64,000 nucleotides of DNA from Paenarthrobacter nitroguajacolicus JCM 14115 (GTDB lineage: Bacteria > Actinomycetota > Actinomycetes > Actinomycetales > Micrococcaceae), in contig BBFS01000011.1 of NCBI GenBank assembly GCA_001313365.1, positions 7,700 to 71,699 on the forward strand. The letters run 5' to 3'. Positions 9,009 through 18,753 of the stretch are shown piece by piece (the stretch's first letter is position 1; each line of letters begins with the position of its first letter). The notes under the pieces are model-generated. The model had not been told where the DNA came from. It was given only the letters and a program-made list of their open reading frames with translations, and ran no database searches. Position numbers and translations under genes: made by a program.

Positions 9009-9464
9009 TTCGTTGGAGGGGGGGGAAGCCGCGTCGATGTCGGCGAATACTTTTTGGGCCGTCTTGAAGGCCGAGTTGGCCGACGGAACACTGCAATAGA
9101 TAGCGGTCTGCAGCAGGATTTCCTTGATTTCATCCCTGCTCAGGCCATTGTTGAGGGCCGCCCGGACGTGCATGGCGAGCTCCTCCCAGTGACCGTGCGC
9201 CACCAGTGCCGTAAGGGTGACGGCGGAGCGCATTTGCCTGCTGAGGCCGGGCCGCGTCCAGATGCCACCCCAGGCAATCCTGGTGATCATGTCCTGATAG
9301 TCCTCGGTGAAGGAGTCCTTGCCGGCGTTGGCGCGGTCCACATGGGCATCGCCGAGCACTTCGCGGCGGACCACCATGCCGGCGTCGTAAATGTCCTGGG
9401 CGGTGGCGTCGGGCTGGACTGCGCCATTCCGGGCGAAGCTGTCGGGGGGGGAAGAAATGCTCAT
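9000..9464 (-). CDS. pcaC: 4-carboxymuconolactone decarboxylase
   Basis: Intact 154-residue protein converting 4-carboxymuconolactone to 3-oxoadipate enol-lactone. Landmarks: RREVLGDAHVDRA near residue 33, WGGIWTRPGLSRQMRS, the VTLTALVAHGHWEELAMHVRAALNNG segment with the catalytic His, and TAIYCSVPSANSAFK. ATG overlaps the pcaD stop as ATGA (9461-9464), indicating translational coupling. In some actinobacteria this enzyme is fused to PcaD as PcaL; here they are separate. Confidence 0.93.
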   Translation of the reverse strand: MSISSPPDSFARNGAVQPDATAQDIYDAGMVVRREVLGDAHVDRANAGKDSFTEDYQDMITRIAWGGIWTRPGLSRQMRSAVTLTALVAHGHWEELAMHVRAALNNGLSRDEIKEILLQTAIYCSVPSANSAFKTAQKVFADIDAASPPSNEPN

Positions 9465-10270
9465 CGTCCGTTCTCCTTCATGAAGGTGCGCATCAAATCA
9501 GCCACCGCGGTCGGTGCCTCTGCGGGGGGGCGAGGTGACCTACGCCGTCGAGCGTTTCCACCGCGGCGAATCCACCGCCCGCCCGAATGCCTGCGGCCGT
9601 CTCTTCAGCCATCGACGGCGGCGCTACTGAATCCTCGACGCCGGCAATCACCTGTGTGGGGACGGTGATGCTGCCGAGCTGCTCGCGGACATCGAACACG
9701 GCGAGGGCCTCGCAGCAGAAGGCGTAGCCGAAGCGGTCGGCGTCGCGTAGGGCGTGCAGTAGGCGGCTGCTGATGTCCGGCTGGCGGTCCATGAATCCGG
9801 GACCGAACCAGCGCTCGGCGGAGCCTTGGATCATGACAGGGGGTGCCGAGTTTGCGAACGGTTTCGGCGCGCTCCAGCCAGCCTTCCGGCGTGCCGAGCT
9901 TGGCGCCACTGCACTGGACGGACAGGCTGAGCAGTCGGTCGCCGTGCTTGATGCCGAGCTGCAGGCCGGTGGCCCCCCCACCCAGCGAGACGCCAGCGTA
10001 GTGGAACCTTGCGCCCGGGCTCACCGAATCGACAAGGTCGACGACGGCGTCAGCCAGTTCCGCCACATCGAAACCTTCGTTGACGGTCGGCGAGATGCCG
10101 TGGCCGGGGAGGTCCCAGCCGATGACGTCAAAGTCGTCGCCAAGGAGTGCCGCGGTTTCGGTCCAGAGAACGGTGGACGTACCCAACGACGGACCCACCA
10201 CCAGAAGCGGATTGGTTCCCAGTTCGCGCTGCGGGGAAAGCAGCACCGCCTTGACAGTTGGCTTAGCCAC
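9461..10270 (-). CDS. pcaD: 3-oxoadipate enol-lactonase
   Basis: Alpha/beta hydrolase of about 268 residues hydrolysing 3-oxoadipate enol-lactone. Landmarks: LVVGPSLGTSTVLW, WDLPGHGIS, nucleophile serine in YAGVSLGGG, DVREQLGSITVPTQVIAGVEDSV with the acid residue, and the His in GVGHLAP. The start is GTG 10268-10270, preceded by GGGAG and overlapping the end of pcaB. Breaks at about 9839 (C4 read as C5) and near 9524 are probable errors. Confidence 0.9.
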
Positions 10271-11725
10271 GAGTGGCTCCCTTCGTTGGGGTTCCGGTGT
10301 TTTCGGCTGGCGCCACGAAGTCGGGGTAGGCGGCCAGCACGCGCCGTGCGATCCCGGATGCTTCACCGAGGTAGCTGGCGGGGTCCAGGAGCGCTTTTAG
10401 TTCGGCGTCAGAAAGCTTGTCCGCGGGGGGGACGGTTTCGCGCAGGAGTTTGGTGTAAATCCGGCCCTGCTCTGCGGCAGGTGCTTGAGGGTTTCGTCGA
10501 CGACGGCCTGCAGCTTCTGCTTTCCGTCCTCACCCAGGAGCGGGGGGGCGACGGCGGCCGCCACACCTTCGCTGAGCAGCAGCGGTCCCGAGATCTCAAG
10601 GTTCCGGCGCATCGCATCGGGGGGGAAGATCCGGATGCCTTCGGCGAGCTCGCGGAGGTGCCCGGCTGCACCCAAGGCCAACGCGAGCAACTGCCGCAGG
10701 GCCGGCCACTCGCTGTGCCAGGCGCCGTCTGGTCGCTCGTCGTTGAAGGTCGCAGCGGCCAGGTGCAACTGTGATGCCAGCCCCCGGAGCCTGCAACGCC
10801 GCGCTGCGAATTAGCACCGACAGCACAGGGTTCTGCTTCTGCGGCATGGCCGAGGATACCCCCCCGCGTCCGGCGGCCAACGGTTCGCCGAGCTCGCCCA
10901 CTTCAGGACGGCTCAGGAACAGCAAGTCCGCGGCGATCTTCCCGAAGGAATCGAGGAGGGCAGCGAGCCATCCCCCCCAGCGCCGTGACAGCGAGGCGGT
11001 TGGTGTGCCAGGGAGCAGGAGCTGGTGCGAGGCCAAGCCGGGACGCCAAGGAATCGGCCAAATCGAACGGCGTGGAAGCAGATCCCGCAGTCAACCTGGT
11101 CCCCCCCGAAGCCAGCGTTCCACCGGCCCCCCCGCCAAACTGAACCGGCAACTGAAGCAACTCCAGCCGGGCAGCCGCAGCCGCGACACCCTGGAACCAC
11201 TGGGCAGCCTTGAGCCCGAACGTGTACGGCAGCGCATGCTGCGTGAGGCTCCTGCCCACGCACAGCGTTTCCGCATGTTCCCCCCCTACCAAGGTGGCGA
11301 GCGCCGTCGTCGTGCTCCTTACGTCAACCTGCAAAGCAGAAACGGTGCGGCTGGCGAGCAGCATCAGGGCGGAGTCGAGGACGTCCTGGCTGGTCAGCGA
11401 GGTGTGGACAGCTTTGGCCGCGCCGATGCCGGAGGTGTCCAAGGACTTGACCGGGCGCGCAGGTCACCGAGCAGCGGAATCACCGGGTTGCCGCCACCTT
11501 GGGCGCGTTCGGCGATTTCGGCTGCGTCATATGAGCCGGCGTCGGCGGCTTCGGCCACCACAGCGGCGGAGCCGGCAGGGACCAGCCCCCCCGCTTCCTC
11601 GAGGACACCAGCCAGGAGGCTTCGACGTCGAGGATTGCCGCAATGACGGCATGGTCGCCCGTCAGTGCCGCCACAGCGGACGACGCCGAGACGGGGCTGA
11701 GGAGGCCGAAGTCGCCGTGGGTCAT
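10263..11725 (-). CDS. pcaB: 3-carboxy-cis,cis-muconate cycloisomerase
   Basis: Member of the fumarase/argininosuccinate lyase superfamily, about 480 residues, that lactonises 3-carboxymuconate. Landmarks: GDFGLLSPVSASSAVAALTGDHA at the N-terminus, TSLTSQDVLDSALMLL, and the superfamily signature SSAMPQKQNPV near 10840. ATG 11723-11725 overlaps the pcaG stop as ATGA. The frame is broken repeatedly at C and G runs (11587, 11100, 10973, 10620, 10548 and others), more than in any neighbour, yet residue conservation remains high across all segments. Confidence 0.9.
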
Positions 11726-12344
11726 GCCTTGTTTTCCCTTGCAGAATGATCGGCGTTGACGCTGGTTTCCAGCGAGCCGTCCTGTTGGAAGTCCAGGAAG
11801 ACGGTCTCATCGCCGCCCTGCAGGCGGATGTCCCAAGTGAGGCCTCCGTCGGGGGGGTCGCGGCGGGCGATGAGCGTCTTACGGCGTTCGGGTTCCAAGG
11901 AGCGCAGCAGCGGATCGTTGGCCAGTGCTTCCTCGTTTTCCGGCAGGTACACGCGGGTGAACAGGCGGTTCATGAGGCCGCGGGCGAAGACGGCCACGGA
12001 GATGAAGGCGGCAGCACCGGGTGCCGTGGGGCCGGGGTTGACCGTGGTGAACGTATACACCCCCGGAGTTGCCAACAGAGCCGCGGCCCCAGCCGGTGAA
12101 CGTGTAGCCGTCGCGGACCAGGGAGCCGGTGCGCTGAACGATGTTGCCGTCGAAATCCGGCTGCCAGATCTCCAGGATGGCGTCCGGGATGGTGCTGCCC
12201 GAGCCGTCGTATACCGTGCCTTGCAGGCGGATGCTGCCGGGGGGGCTGCCCGGTGCCAGCAGTTCGTTGTCCTTGTTGAAGGGAAGTGCGTAGCCGTAGA
12301 AGGGGGCCTACGGTCTGGCCCGGTGTGGGTGTCAGCTTGCCCAT
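11722..12344 (-). CDS. pcaG: Protocatechuate 3,4-dioxygenase alpha subunit
   Basis: Alpha subunit of the intradiol ring-cleaving dioxygenase. It starts MGKLTPTPGQTVGP at ATG 12342-12344 and continues through LEIWQPDF, then VYTFTTVNPG, FISVAVFARGLMNRLFTRVYLP and RRDPDGGLTWDIRLQG. About 205 residues. Frame breaks at 12303 and 12063 are both runs of 4 read as 5. It overlaps pcaB by 4 bases and starts 4 bases after the pcaH stop, so alpha and beta subunits are co-translated. Confidence 0.92.
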
Positions 12345-12348
12345 GTGC

Positions 12349-13242
12349 TTACTCCTCGTCCCCCGGCGTCGCCGTATGCTTCGTTCTCTGTCCAGGTCCG
12401 CTTGGAACCGGTCAGGATGATGTCCCACTTGTAGCCGAGCGCCCATTCGGGCTGGTGAGCTCGTGATCATACTCAGCCACGAGGCGGTCGCGGGCGTCCT
12501 GGTCCACGATCGACTGGTAAATGGGGGGGTCCAGCGGGAACAGTTGTCACCCGGGAAGTACATCTGAGTGACGATGCGCTGCGTGAATTCTGATCCGAAC
12601 ATGGAGAAGTGGATGTGCGCCGGACGCCAGGCGTTCAGGTGGTTCTTCCACGGGTATGCGCCGGGTTTGATGGTGGTGAAGCTGTAGGAGCCGTCGTCAC
12701 CGGTGATGCAACGGCCGACGCCGGTGAAGTTCGGGTCCAGCGGGGCGGGGTGCTGATCGCGCTTGTGGATGTAACGTCCGGCGGCGTTGGCCTGCCAGAT
12801 CTCCACGAGTTGGCCGGCAACAGGGCGACCGTCGCCATCAAGTACACGGCCTGCAACGATGATGCGCTCACCCTGCGGCTCGCCGTTGTGCTGGATGGTC
12901 AGGTCGGATTCCAGCGCGTGCACGTCCTGGTGGCCGAAAGCGGGCGAGTAGAGCTCGATGGTCTCCGGGTCCGCGTGGTGCAGGCTCTTGGTGGGGGGGT
13001 GGCGCAGGATGCTGCTGCGGTACGGCGCGTAGTCCAGACGCGGCATGGTCTCCGGCCCCCCGGCCGTTCTTCAGGGCCTCCGCGTAGCGGTCGCTGATGC
13101 CTTCATCTCAGCACTGAGGTCCGCTTGGGTTTCCACCTTCTTGGGGGGAAACGTGCGCGGCGTGCGCCTCTGCGGGCGGTACGAGTTCCTCGGATTCGAG
13201 CGCTTTTGCGGTAGTGACTTGTGCGGTCTGTTCTTGCGGCAC
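12349..13242 (-). CDS. pcaH: Protocatechuate 3,4-dioxygenase beta subunit
   Basis: Iron-bearing beta subunit. Landmarks: LVEIWQANAAGRY with the first ligand tyrosine, GAYPWKNHLNAWRPAHIHFSMFG with the second tyrosine and the HIH ligands, and MYFPGD. I extend the gene to GTG 13240-13242 because AAAGGAG lies 7 bases upstream and the reading MPQEQTAQVTTAKALESEE joins the core after correcting the C run near 13145. This gives a protein of about 297 residues with an unusually long N-terminal segment. Frame breaks also occur at 12535 and 12360. It is the first gene of the pca operon proper. Confidence 0.9.
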
Positions 13243-13291
13243 GGCCGGCTCCTTTCGGTTTATGGTTCTCTTGGTTTGCTGGGCGGCGGGC

Positions 13292-15190
13292 CTAAACCCG
13301 GTGGAGCGAGTCGTATTGGACGGCGTGGCGTACGGGAGCATTGGGCGCCCCCCCGTAGCCGTCGTAGTTGCCCCCCCGGCGTTCCACCATTTCGAAGAAC
13401 ACACTGCCCACGGTGGCGGTGTAGAAGTGGAGGAATTCGCCGTTGGCGTCCCGGTCATACAGGAGATTGAGCTCCTTGAGGGTGGCCAGGAATCCAGGGT
13501 CGAGATCGAACCGGGCGTCCAGGTCCTCGTAATAGTTGGCCGGAATCTGCAGGAACTCAAGGCCACGATCGCGGGCGGACCGGGCAGTCGCCACGAGGTC
13601 GTCCACGGCGAAGGCGATGTGTTCCTGGTACGTTTTGCGGGCTGCCTGTGCCTGCTGCGCGGGTGCCAGGTTCAAGACCAGCCTGACCGCTCCGTTGCTG
13701 GTCTCCATGACCTGCGAGCGGACCAGCCACTGGGGGGGCTGGGGGGGACCTCGGCGAACGGCTGCGGTTCAAGGGCAAGGGCGCTGGTGTAGAAGAGGAC
13801 AGCTTCGTCAAAGTGCTGCCAGGGCTGGGCGAGGTTCACGTGTCAATGACGGCGTTCTGCTGCGCTGCGGAGCGCTCCAGCCTTCGCCGAATTCATGCGT
13901 CCATGCAGCGGTGCCATCGGGGGCTGCCCTGGCACAGGAAAATCTCGGTGGAGTCCGGAGCTGAGATGCTTGGAAGACTTCCTCGTCGGCTTGGACCTTG
14001 CGAGCCACTACCGGCGCCTTGAGTTGCTGGGCGCGAGCGGAGGCAATCACCGGAGAGTCGACGTCGAACCCCCCCAATGCTGCGATAGCCGGTTCCGAGT
14101 GCGAAGCTGCTTGCTCGTTGATGATCACGCGGGCTTGGCCCATGGTCCAGAGCTGGACGTCCTTGGTGCGGTGCCGGCCCTTGAATCCGAAGCCGAGCTG
14201 GCCCAGGAGCTTCTCGAGCTGCACGGTGTCGTCGGCCTTGACCTCGGCGAAGTTGAAGCCGGCGGGCTCGTTCACTTTGGGCAGCGTGGCAAGTTCCATG
14301 GGATAACGACGGCGGGACGCACTGCCGTTGCCGGCCGCGGTTTCAGTTTCCGTGGGGGGGCTACTCGCGAGCCACTTGGCGCTCTGCTCCTCGAGCCAGA
14401 TCAAGGAGCGCATGGCGTCGACGGCCGTGCGCTCGGTGTCCGACTGACGGAAGACGTCGTTGAAGACTTCGAGGGAGACCGGACCTGTGTATCCTGCGCG
14501 GACTACATGGCCCATGAACTTGGCGAGCTCAAACTGGCCCTCACCCGGGAAAACGCGGTAGTGGCGGCTCCAGGAGAGCACATCCATGGACAGTTTAGGG
14601 GGGGCGTCGGCGACTTGGACGAAGAAGATCTTGTCCGCGTTGATGTTCTCGATCGGCGCGGTGTCCCAGTCGCGGGAAAGGATGTGGAACGAGTCCAGGC
14701 AGGTGCCGAGGTTGGGGTGGTCAACCATTTCAACCAGACGGTACGCGTGCTCATAGTCGTTGACGTACTTACCCCAGGCGAGGGCCTCGTAGGCAACCTT
14801 GACACCGTGGTCCCCCCCGGCCAATTCTGCGAGCTCGGTCAACTGCGCGGCGCGGAGTTCGTCGTCATCAATGGTGGCCGTGGCCACGTTGGAGCAGACC
14901 AGGATGGTGTCCATTCCCAAGCGGGACATGAGCTTGAACTTGGCCTCGGCCCGGCGAAGGTTGGCTTTGAGCAGGTCCGGAGTGACGCCGTCGAAATCCC
15001 GGAACGGTTGGTAGAGGTCCAATCCCAGGCCGAGGTCCGCAGCCATTTTCCGGACGTCTTCAGGACTGTGCGGGGACGTGACGAGGTCCTGCTCGAAGAT
15101 TTCGATGCCGTCGAAGCCCGCGATGGCGCAGGCCTGCATCTTCTCCTTCAACGTGCCGGACAGGCAAACCGTGGCGATTCCGGTGCGCAT
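13292..15190 (-). CDS. qsuB: Fused 3-dehydroshikimate dehydratase with HPPD-like domain (QsuB type)
   Basis: Two-part protein of about 630 residues. The N-terminal 280 residues form a sugar-phosphate-isomerase-like TIM barrel (MRTGIATVCLSGTLKEKM, FDGIEIFEQDL, ALAWGKYVNDY, LDSFHILSRDWD) that dehydrates 3-dehydroshikimate to protocatechuate. The C-terminal half is a pair of VOC modules resembling 4-hydroxyphenylpyruvate dioxygenase, with HIAF, LHFYTATVG and FFEMVERR supplying His, His and Glu metal ligands. The architecture matches QsuB of Corynebacterium glutamicum. ATG 15188-15190. The join between the halves is disturbed by short indels near 13740-13930. It feeds PcaGH. Confidence 0.88.
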
Positions 15191-15206
15191 CAGTTGCCCG
15201 CCTTCG

Positions 15207-16112
15207 TCAGCTCGGGGGGGTCAGCGCAGCCGCAGCGTCTTCCACTGCGATCAGCTCCAGGAAGTGCGCCCGCATCCGTTCACGATCAGCTTCGCGTCCG
15301 GTGATGAGTTGGAAGGCATCAGCCGCCTGGCCGACTGCCATCCGGCCTCCGTCGAGCACGTCGCAGCCCTTGCCACGTGCCTCGCGGACCAGTTGCGTTT
15401 CGATCGGGCGGTAGACGATGTCCGCGACCCAGTGCCGCGGTTCCAGGAGATCGATGTCGAGGGGCAGGCCCGGGTGCTCGGCCATGCCGATCGGTGTGCA
15501 GTGCACCAGGCCGTCGGCGAGGGGCATGATCCCGCTTAGCTCTGCGGTAGTGCGCGGCGTGACTGTGGCCGCCGGGAAGAGTTCGCCGAGTTCCGCGGCG
15601 CGTTCCGCGGCGCGGGATGGGTCCATGTCAACGAGGTCCAGCGTGACGACCCCCCCTGCTTTGAGGAGCGCATACGCGACGGCCGAACCGGCACCGCCGG
15701 CACCAAGCTGGACCACGCGGTCGAGCTTTGCGCTCGGCAGCCCAGAGGTGAGTGCCGCGCCGAAGCCGGAGAAGTCTGTGTTGTGGCCGATGAACCGGCC
15801 GTCCTGGATGAGGACCGTATTCACGGCACCCAGCCTGCGGGCGTCGTCGGAAATTTCATCCAGGTGCTCAAGCACCAGCTGTTTGCACGGGTGCGTGATG
15901 TTCAGGCCGTTGAAGCCCATCCGCCGGGCTGCGATGAGGAGGTCCCCGACGGCGGCGGCCGGCAACGCGAGTTCCAGCAGGTCGATGGGGGGGCGGTACA
16001 GCAAGCGAAGGCCCTGCACATCGGCTTCGCGCTCGTGCATGGGCGGCGTGAGCGAGGGCATGACGCCTTCGCCTATGAGGCCCACCAGAACGGACTCGGC
16101 TCGGTTGCTCAT
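15207..16112 (-). CDS. Quinate/shikimate dehydrogenase (AroE family, catabolic type)
   Basis: Protein of about 300 residues of the shikimate dehydrogenase family. Landmarks: GLIGEGVMPSLTPPMHEREA at the substrate site, NITHPCKQ with the catalytic lysine, VVQLGAGGAGSAVAYALL for the nucleotide, and DGLVHCTPIGMAEHPG. The SLTP-MHE form and pathway context point to the NAD-dependent catabolic quinate/shikimate enzyme rather than biosynthetic AroE. It reads without interruption to 15207, but if the C run at 15212-15218 is too long the true stop is TGA 15190-15192, overlapping the next start as TGATG. ATG 16110-16112 has AGGAGC upstream. Confidence 0.88.
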   Translation of the reverse strand: MSNRAESVLVGLIGEGVMPSLTPPMHEREADVQGLRLLYRPPIDLLELALPAAAVGDLLIAARRMGFNGLNITHPCKQLVLEHLDEISDDARRLGAVNTVLIQDGRFIGHNTDFSGFGAALTSGLPSAKLDRVVQLGAGGAGSAVAYALLKAGGVVTLDLVDMDPSRAAERAAELGELFPAATVTPRTTAELSGIMPLADGLVHCTPIGMAEHPGLPLDIDLLEPRHWVADIVYRPIETQLVREARGKGCDVLDGGRMAVGQAADAFQLITGREADRERMRAHFLELIAVEDAAAALTPPS

Positions 16113-16252
16113 CCTAAAGCTCCTTTGACTTCAGCACCTCGGACTCTAAGCGCCTTCTGAGGGCGCCGCCTGACCGGGTGTTATTTAGATTACTACAAGT
16201 GTTCATATTCCGCACGCTTGTTCTTATCGCGAACATTTGCCCGAGGCGGTGC

Positions 16253-16324
16253 GTTGCGGGGGCCTGCTTTACACCCTTCGTCGCCCATTTGGCGCGCAGA
16301 GCGGGCCTCGCAACGAAGGTGGCC
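16253..16324. repeat. Palindromic intergenic repeat, family B (distant copy)
   Basis: Arms GTTGCGGGGGCCTGCT (16253-16268) and AGCGGGCCTCGCAAC (16310-16324) form an imperfect hairpin and match the arms of the array at 6159-6336; the loop differs. It is placed directly after the stop codon of the IclR gene (16329) and may terminate its transcript. Confidence 0.7.
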
Positions 16325-16328
16325 GAGG

Positions 16329-17115
16329 TCATCGCTGGGGTAGGCGGGCCGCGAGTTCAGCCGCGGCCTCCTGGAGGGTGGGTACGTGCGCTATTAGTTC
16401 TTCCATGGACATGCGGAACACCGGCACGGCGGTGGCCAGTGATGCGAATGCGTGCCCTTGGGAGTTGAGGACCGGCACCGCAACCGCCCGCATGCCGATC
16501 TCGTTTTCCTCGTCCATCACCGCGTACCCCCCCTGGCGGCGAACCTGCTCAATTTCCTCCCGAAACTTGTCCCTGTCGGTGATCGAGCGCTCAGTCAATG
16601 GATCCAGGGGCAGCTCCTCCAGGAGCCGCTTGCGCTCAATCTCGTCCTCGAACGCGACGATCGCCTTGCCTACGGAGGTGGTGTGGAGTGCGCCAAGATG
16701 GCCGGGGGGGTCACTGGTGACGCGAAAGGTTTTGGGGGGGCCGTCGACCTTGTTCACGGTGAGGTGATGGTTGCCATCACGAACGGACAAGATCGTGGCC
16801 TCATGCGTACTCTCCGTGACTCGTTGGAGGACCGGCAGCGCGGTGGCAGCAAAGCCATGATGATTCGAGACGCGCTGCCCCCCCAGCTGGAAGACGCGCA
16901 GCCCCAGGTGGTAGCGACGGCCATCCGGCTCGTAGTCCACAAACCCATCGCGCGTCAGCGAGCCCAACAGCCTGTAGGTGGTGCTGAAGGGGGAGGTTCG
17001 CGCTCCTCGCCAGATCCGCCGCACTCGCCCCCCCACGGGGTTCATTGCCCAGTAAAACCAACAGGCTCAAGGCCTTGCCGACCATGTCGGTCTTTGTGTC
17101 CTCTTTCACACTCAT
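16329..17115 (-). CDS. IclR family regulator of quinate/shikimate genes
   Basis: IclR protein of about 258 residues. N-terminal winged helix: TDMVGKALSLLVLLG followed by ASAADLARSANLPFSTTYRLLGSLTRDGFV. C-terminal domain: LGALHTTSVGKAIVAF, ERSITDRDKFREEIEQVRRQG and MDEENEIGMRAVAVPV. ATG 17113-17115. Frame break at about 17030 and duplicated Gly/Pro codons at 16525, 16706, 16735 and 16876. It lies between the dehydrogenase gene (same strand) and the divergent MFS transporter. A perfect palindrome sits 9 bases upstream of its start, so it probably autoregulates and controls transporter and catabolic genes. Confidence 0.86.
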
Positions 17116-17123
17116 AGTTCGAT

Positions 17124-17142
17124 GCTCTCATATAGTGAGAGC
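17124..17142. promoter_or_regulatory. Palindromic operator candidate for the IclR regulator, with divergent promoter region
   Basis: GCTCTCA-TATAG-TGAGAGC is a perfect 7-base inverted repeat with a 5-base spacer, placed 9 bases upstream of the IclR start and inside the 210-base gap shared with the MFS gene. A TTGACA hexamer at 17168-17173 points rightward toward the transporter, with a weak -10 around 17195-17203; the C run of 7 between them makes the spacing uncertain. Symmetric sites of this kind next to an IclR gene are commonly its operator. Confidence 0.6.
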
Positions 17143-17325
17143 TATTTCTAGATGGTGGCGACTTCTCTTGACAAGTGACCCCCCCACTCACAGTCAGTAT
17201 TGCTGTATTGCACAAGCAGCTCTCACCATGCGGTTACTCGTGCAGGGATCGACCGGCCGCACCTCGCTTGGGTCTCCCCCCCAAAGAAGCCAGATCCGCG
17301 ACATCGTCGTCACAGAAGGAACACC

Positions 17326-18665
17326 ATGAGCCAAACAATGCCGTCAGCGACGCCAGGCACTGAAACCACCGCCGGAACCCCCCAAAGAAAGCTGCGCTTG
17401 CCAGCTTCCTGGGCAGCGCCGTCGAGTACTACGACTTCTTCATCTTCGGCTCTGCCGCGGCGCTGATCTTCCCCCACGTCTTCTTCCCCTCCGCCGACGC
17501 CAACGCGGCCATCATGTCCTTCGCGACCTTCGGTTTCGCCTACATCGCCCGTCCCGTGGGTGCCGTGATCCTGGGTCACTTCGGTGATCGGATTGGCCGG
17601 CAAAAGGTCCTCATGTTCACGCTGGTCCTCATGGGTGCCGCCACTTTCGTGATTGGCTGCCTCCCGGACTTCAAGACCATTGGCTGGTGGGCTCCCGTCC
17701 TGCTGGTAGTTGCCCGCCTATGCCAGGGACTTTCTGCCGCTGGTGAGCAGGCCGGTGCTTCCTCCATGACTTTGGAGCACGCCCCGGACAACCGCCGCTC
17801 CTTCTTCACCTCTTGGACCCTCACCGGCACCCAGGGCGGCCAGATCCTCGCTGCGTTGGTCTTCATCCCGGTGGTGGCACTGCCCGACGACATCAAATAC
17901 GGCATCGGTTGGCGCATTCCGTTCTGGCTGAGCGCCGTGGTTGTTCTGGTGGCCTTCTTTATCCGCCGCACCCTCCACGAGCCGCCGGCCTTCGCGGAAG
18001 CCAAGAAGAACAATGAGATCTCCAAACTCCCCCCCGTTGCCGATCTCCTGAGGCTGCACTGGCGCGACGTTCTCCGCGTCGTCTGCTGCGCCTTCATCGC
18101 CGCAGTGAGTACGGTCTTTGGAACACTGGCCATCAAATACGCCCAAGATGTTGCAGGCGTCAACAGCACCATCACGCTCTGGCTGGTGGTTGCGGCCAAC
18201 GTTGTTGCTTTGGGAACGCAGCCGCTGTTCGGCATGCTCTCGGACAAGATCGGCCGCAAGCCCGTGTTTATCTACGGAGCCCTTTCCAGCGCGATCATGA
18301 CGCCGGTGTTCCTGCTGACCCTCGAAGGCGGTAACGTGCCGCTGATGTTCCTGGTCTCCGTGGTGTTCTTCTCCTTCGGATACGCCGCCGCCAACGCCGT
18401 ATGGCCGTCCTTCTACGGCGAAATGTTCAGCACCAAGGTCCGTTTCTCCGGCTTGGCTATTGGCACCCAGCTCGGATTCCTCATGGCAGGCTTCGCACCG
18501 GCCATCGTCACGGCTTTGGGTGGCACCAAGCCCGGCGGATGGGTCCAGATCTCCATCTTCACCGCGGTGATCTGTGTGATCGCAGCTGTCTCGGCCATGA
18601 CAGCCCGTGAATCAGCCAAAACTCCCACCACGGAACTCGGCCTGCACAAGCAAGCCCAGCACTAA
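17326..18665 (+). CDS. MHS-family MFS transporter (shikimate/aromatic acid:H+ symporter)
   Basis: Twelve-helix symporter of about 445 residues. After a frame break at the C run near 17384, the N-terminus reads SFLGSAVEYYDFFIFGSAAAL, the family signature. This is followed by GHFGDRIGRQKVLMFTLVLMG, LCQGLSAAGEQAGASS, GWRIPFWLS and GMLSDKIGRKPVFIYG. These match the metabolite:H+ symporters (ShiA-like) rather than drug exporters. ATG 17326 is preceded by AAGGAACACC. It is divergent from the IclR gene and from dehydroshikimate/quinate catabolism, so shikimate, dehydroshikimate or quinate is the likely cargo. Confidence 0.87.
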
Positions 18666-18707
18666 ACAAGACCAGCGCTCCTTCCGGGTTACCTGTCCTG
18701 GAGCGCG

Positions 18708-18750
18708 GAAATGCCCGGCACGTCATCCTGACATGCCGGGCATTTCGTTG
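18708..18750. terminator. Hairpin terminator, probably bidirectional
   Basis: GAAATGCCCGGCA (18708-18720) and TGCCGGGCATTTC (18734-18746) form a perfect 13-base stem with a 13-base loop. It lies 43 bases after the MFS stop and 4 bases from the stop of the convergent SLH-domain gene. Confidence 0.8.
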
Positions 18751-18753
18751 TCC

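Noticed and set aside
13895..15304. 469-codon plus-strand frame
   Set aside because: Antisense to the fused dehydroshikimate dehydratase, which carries the conserved domain motifs; no ribosome site and no family resemblance.
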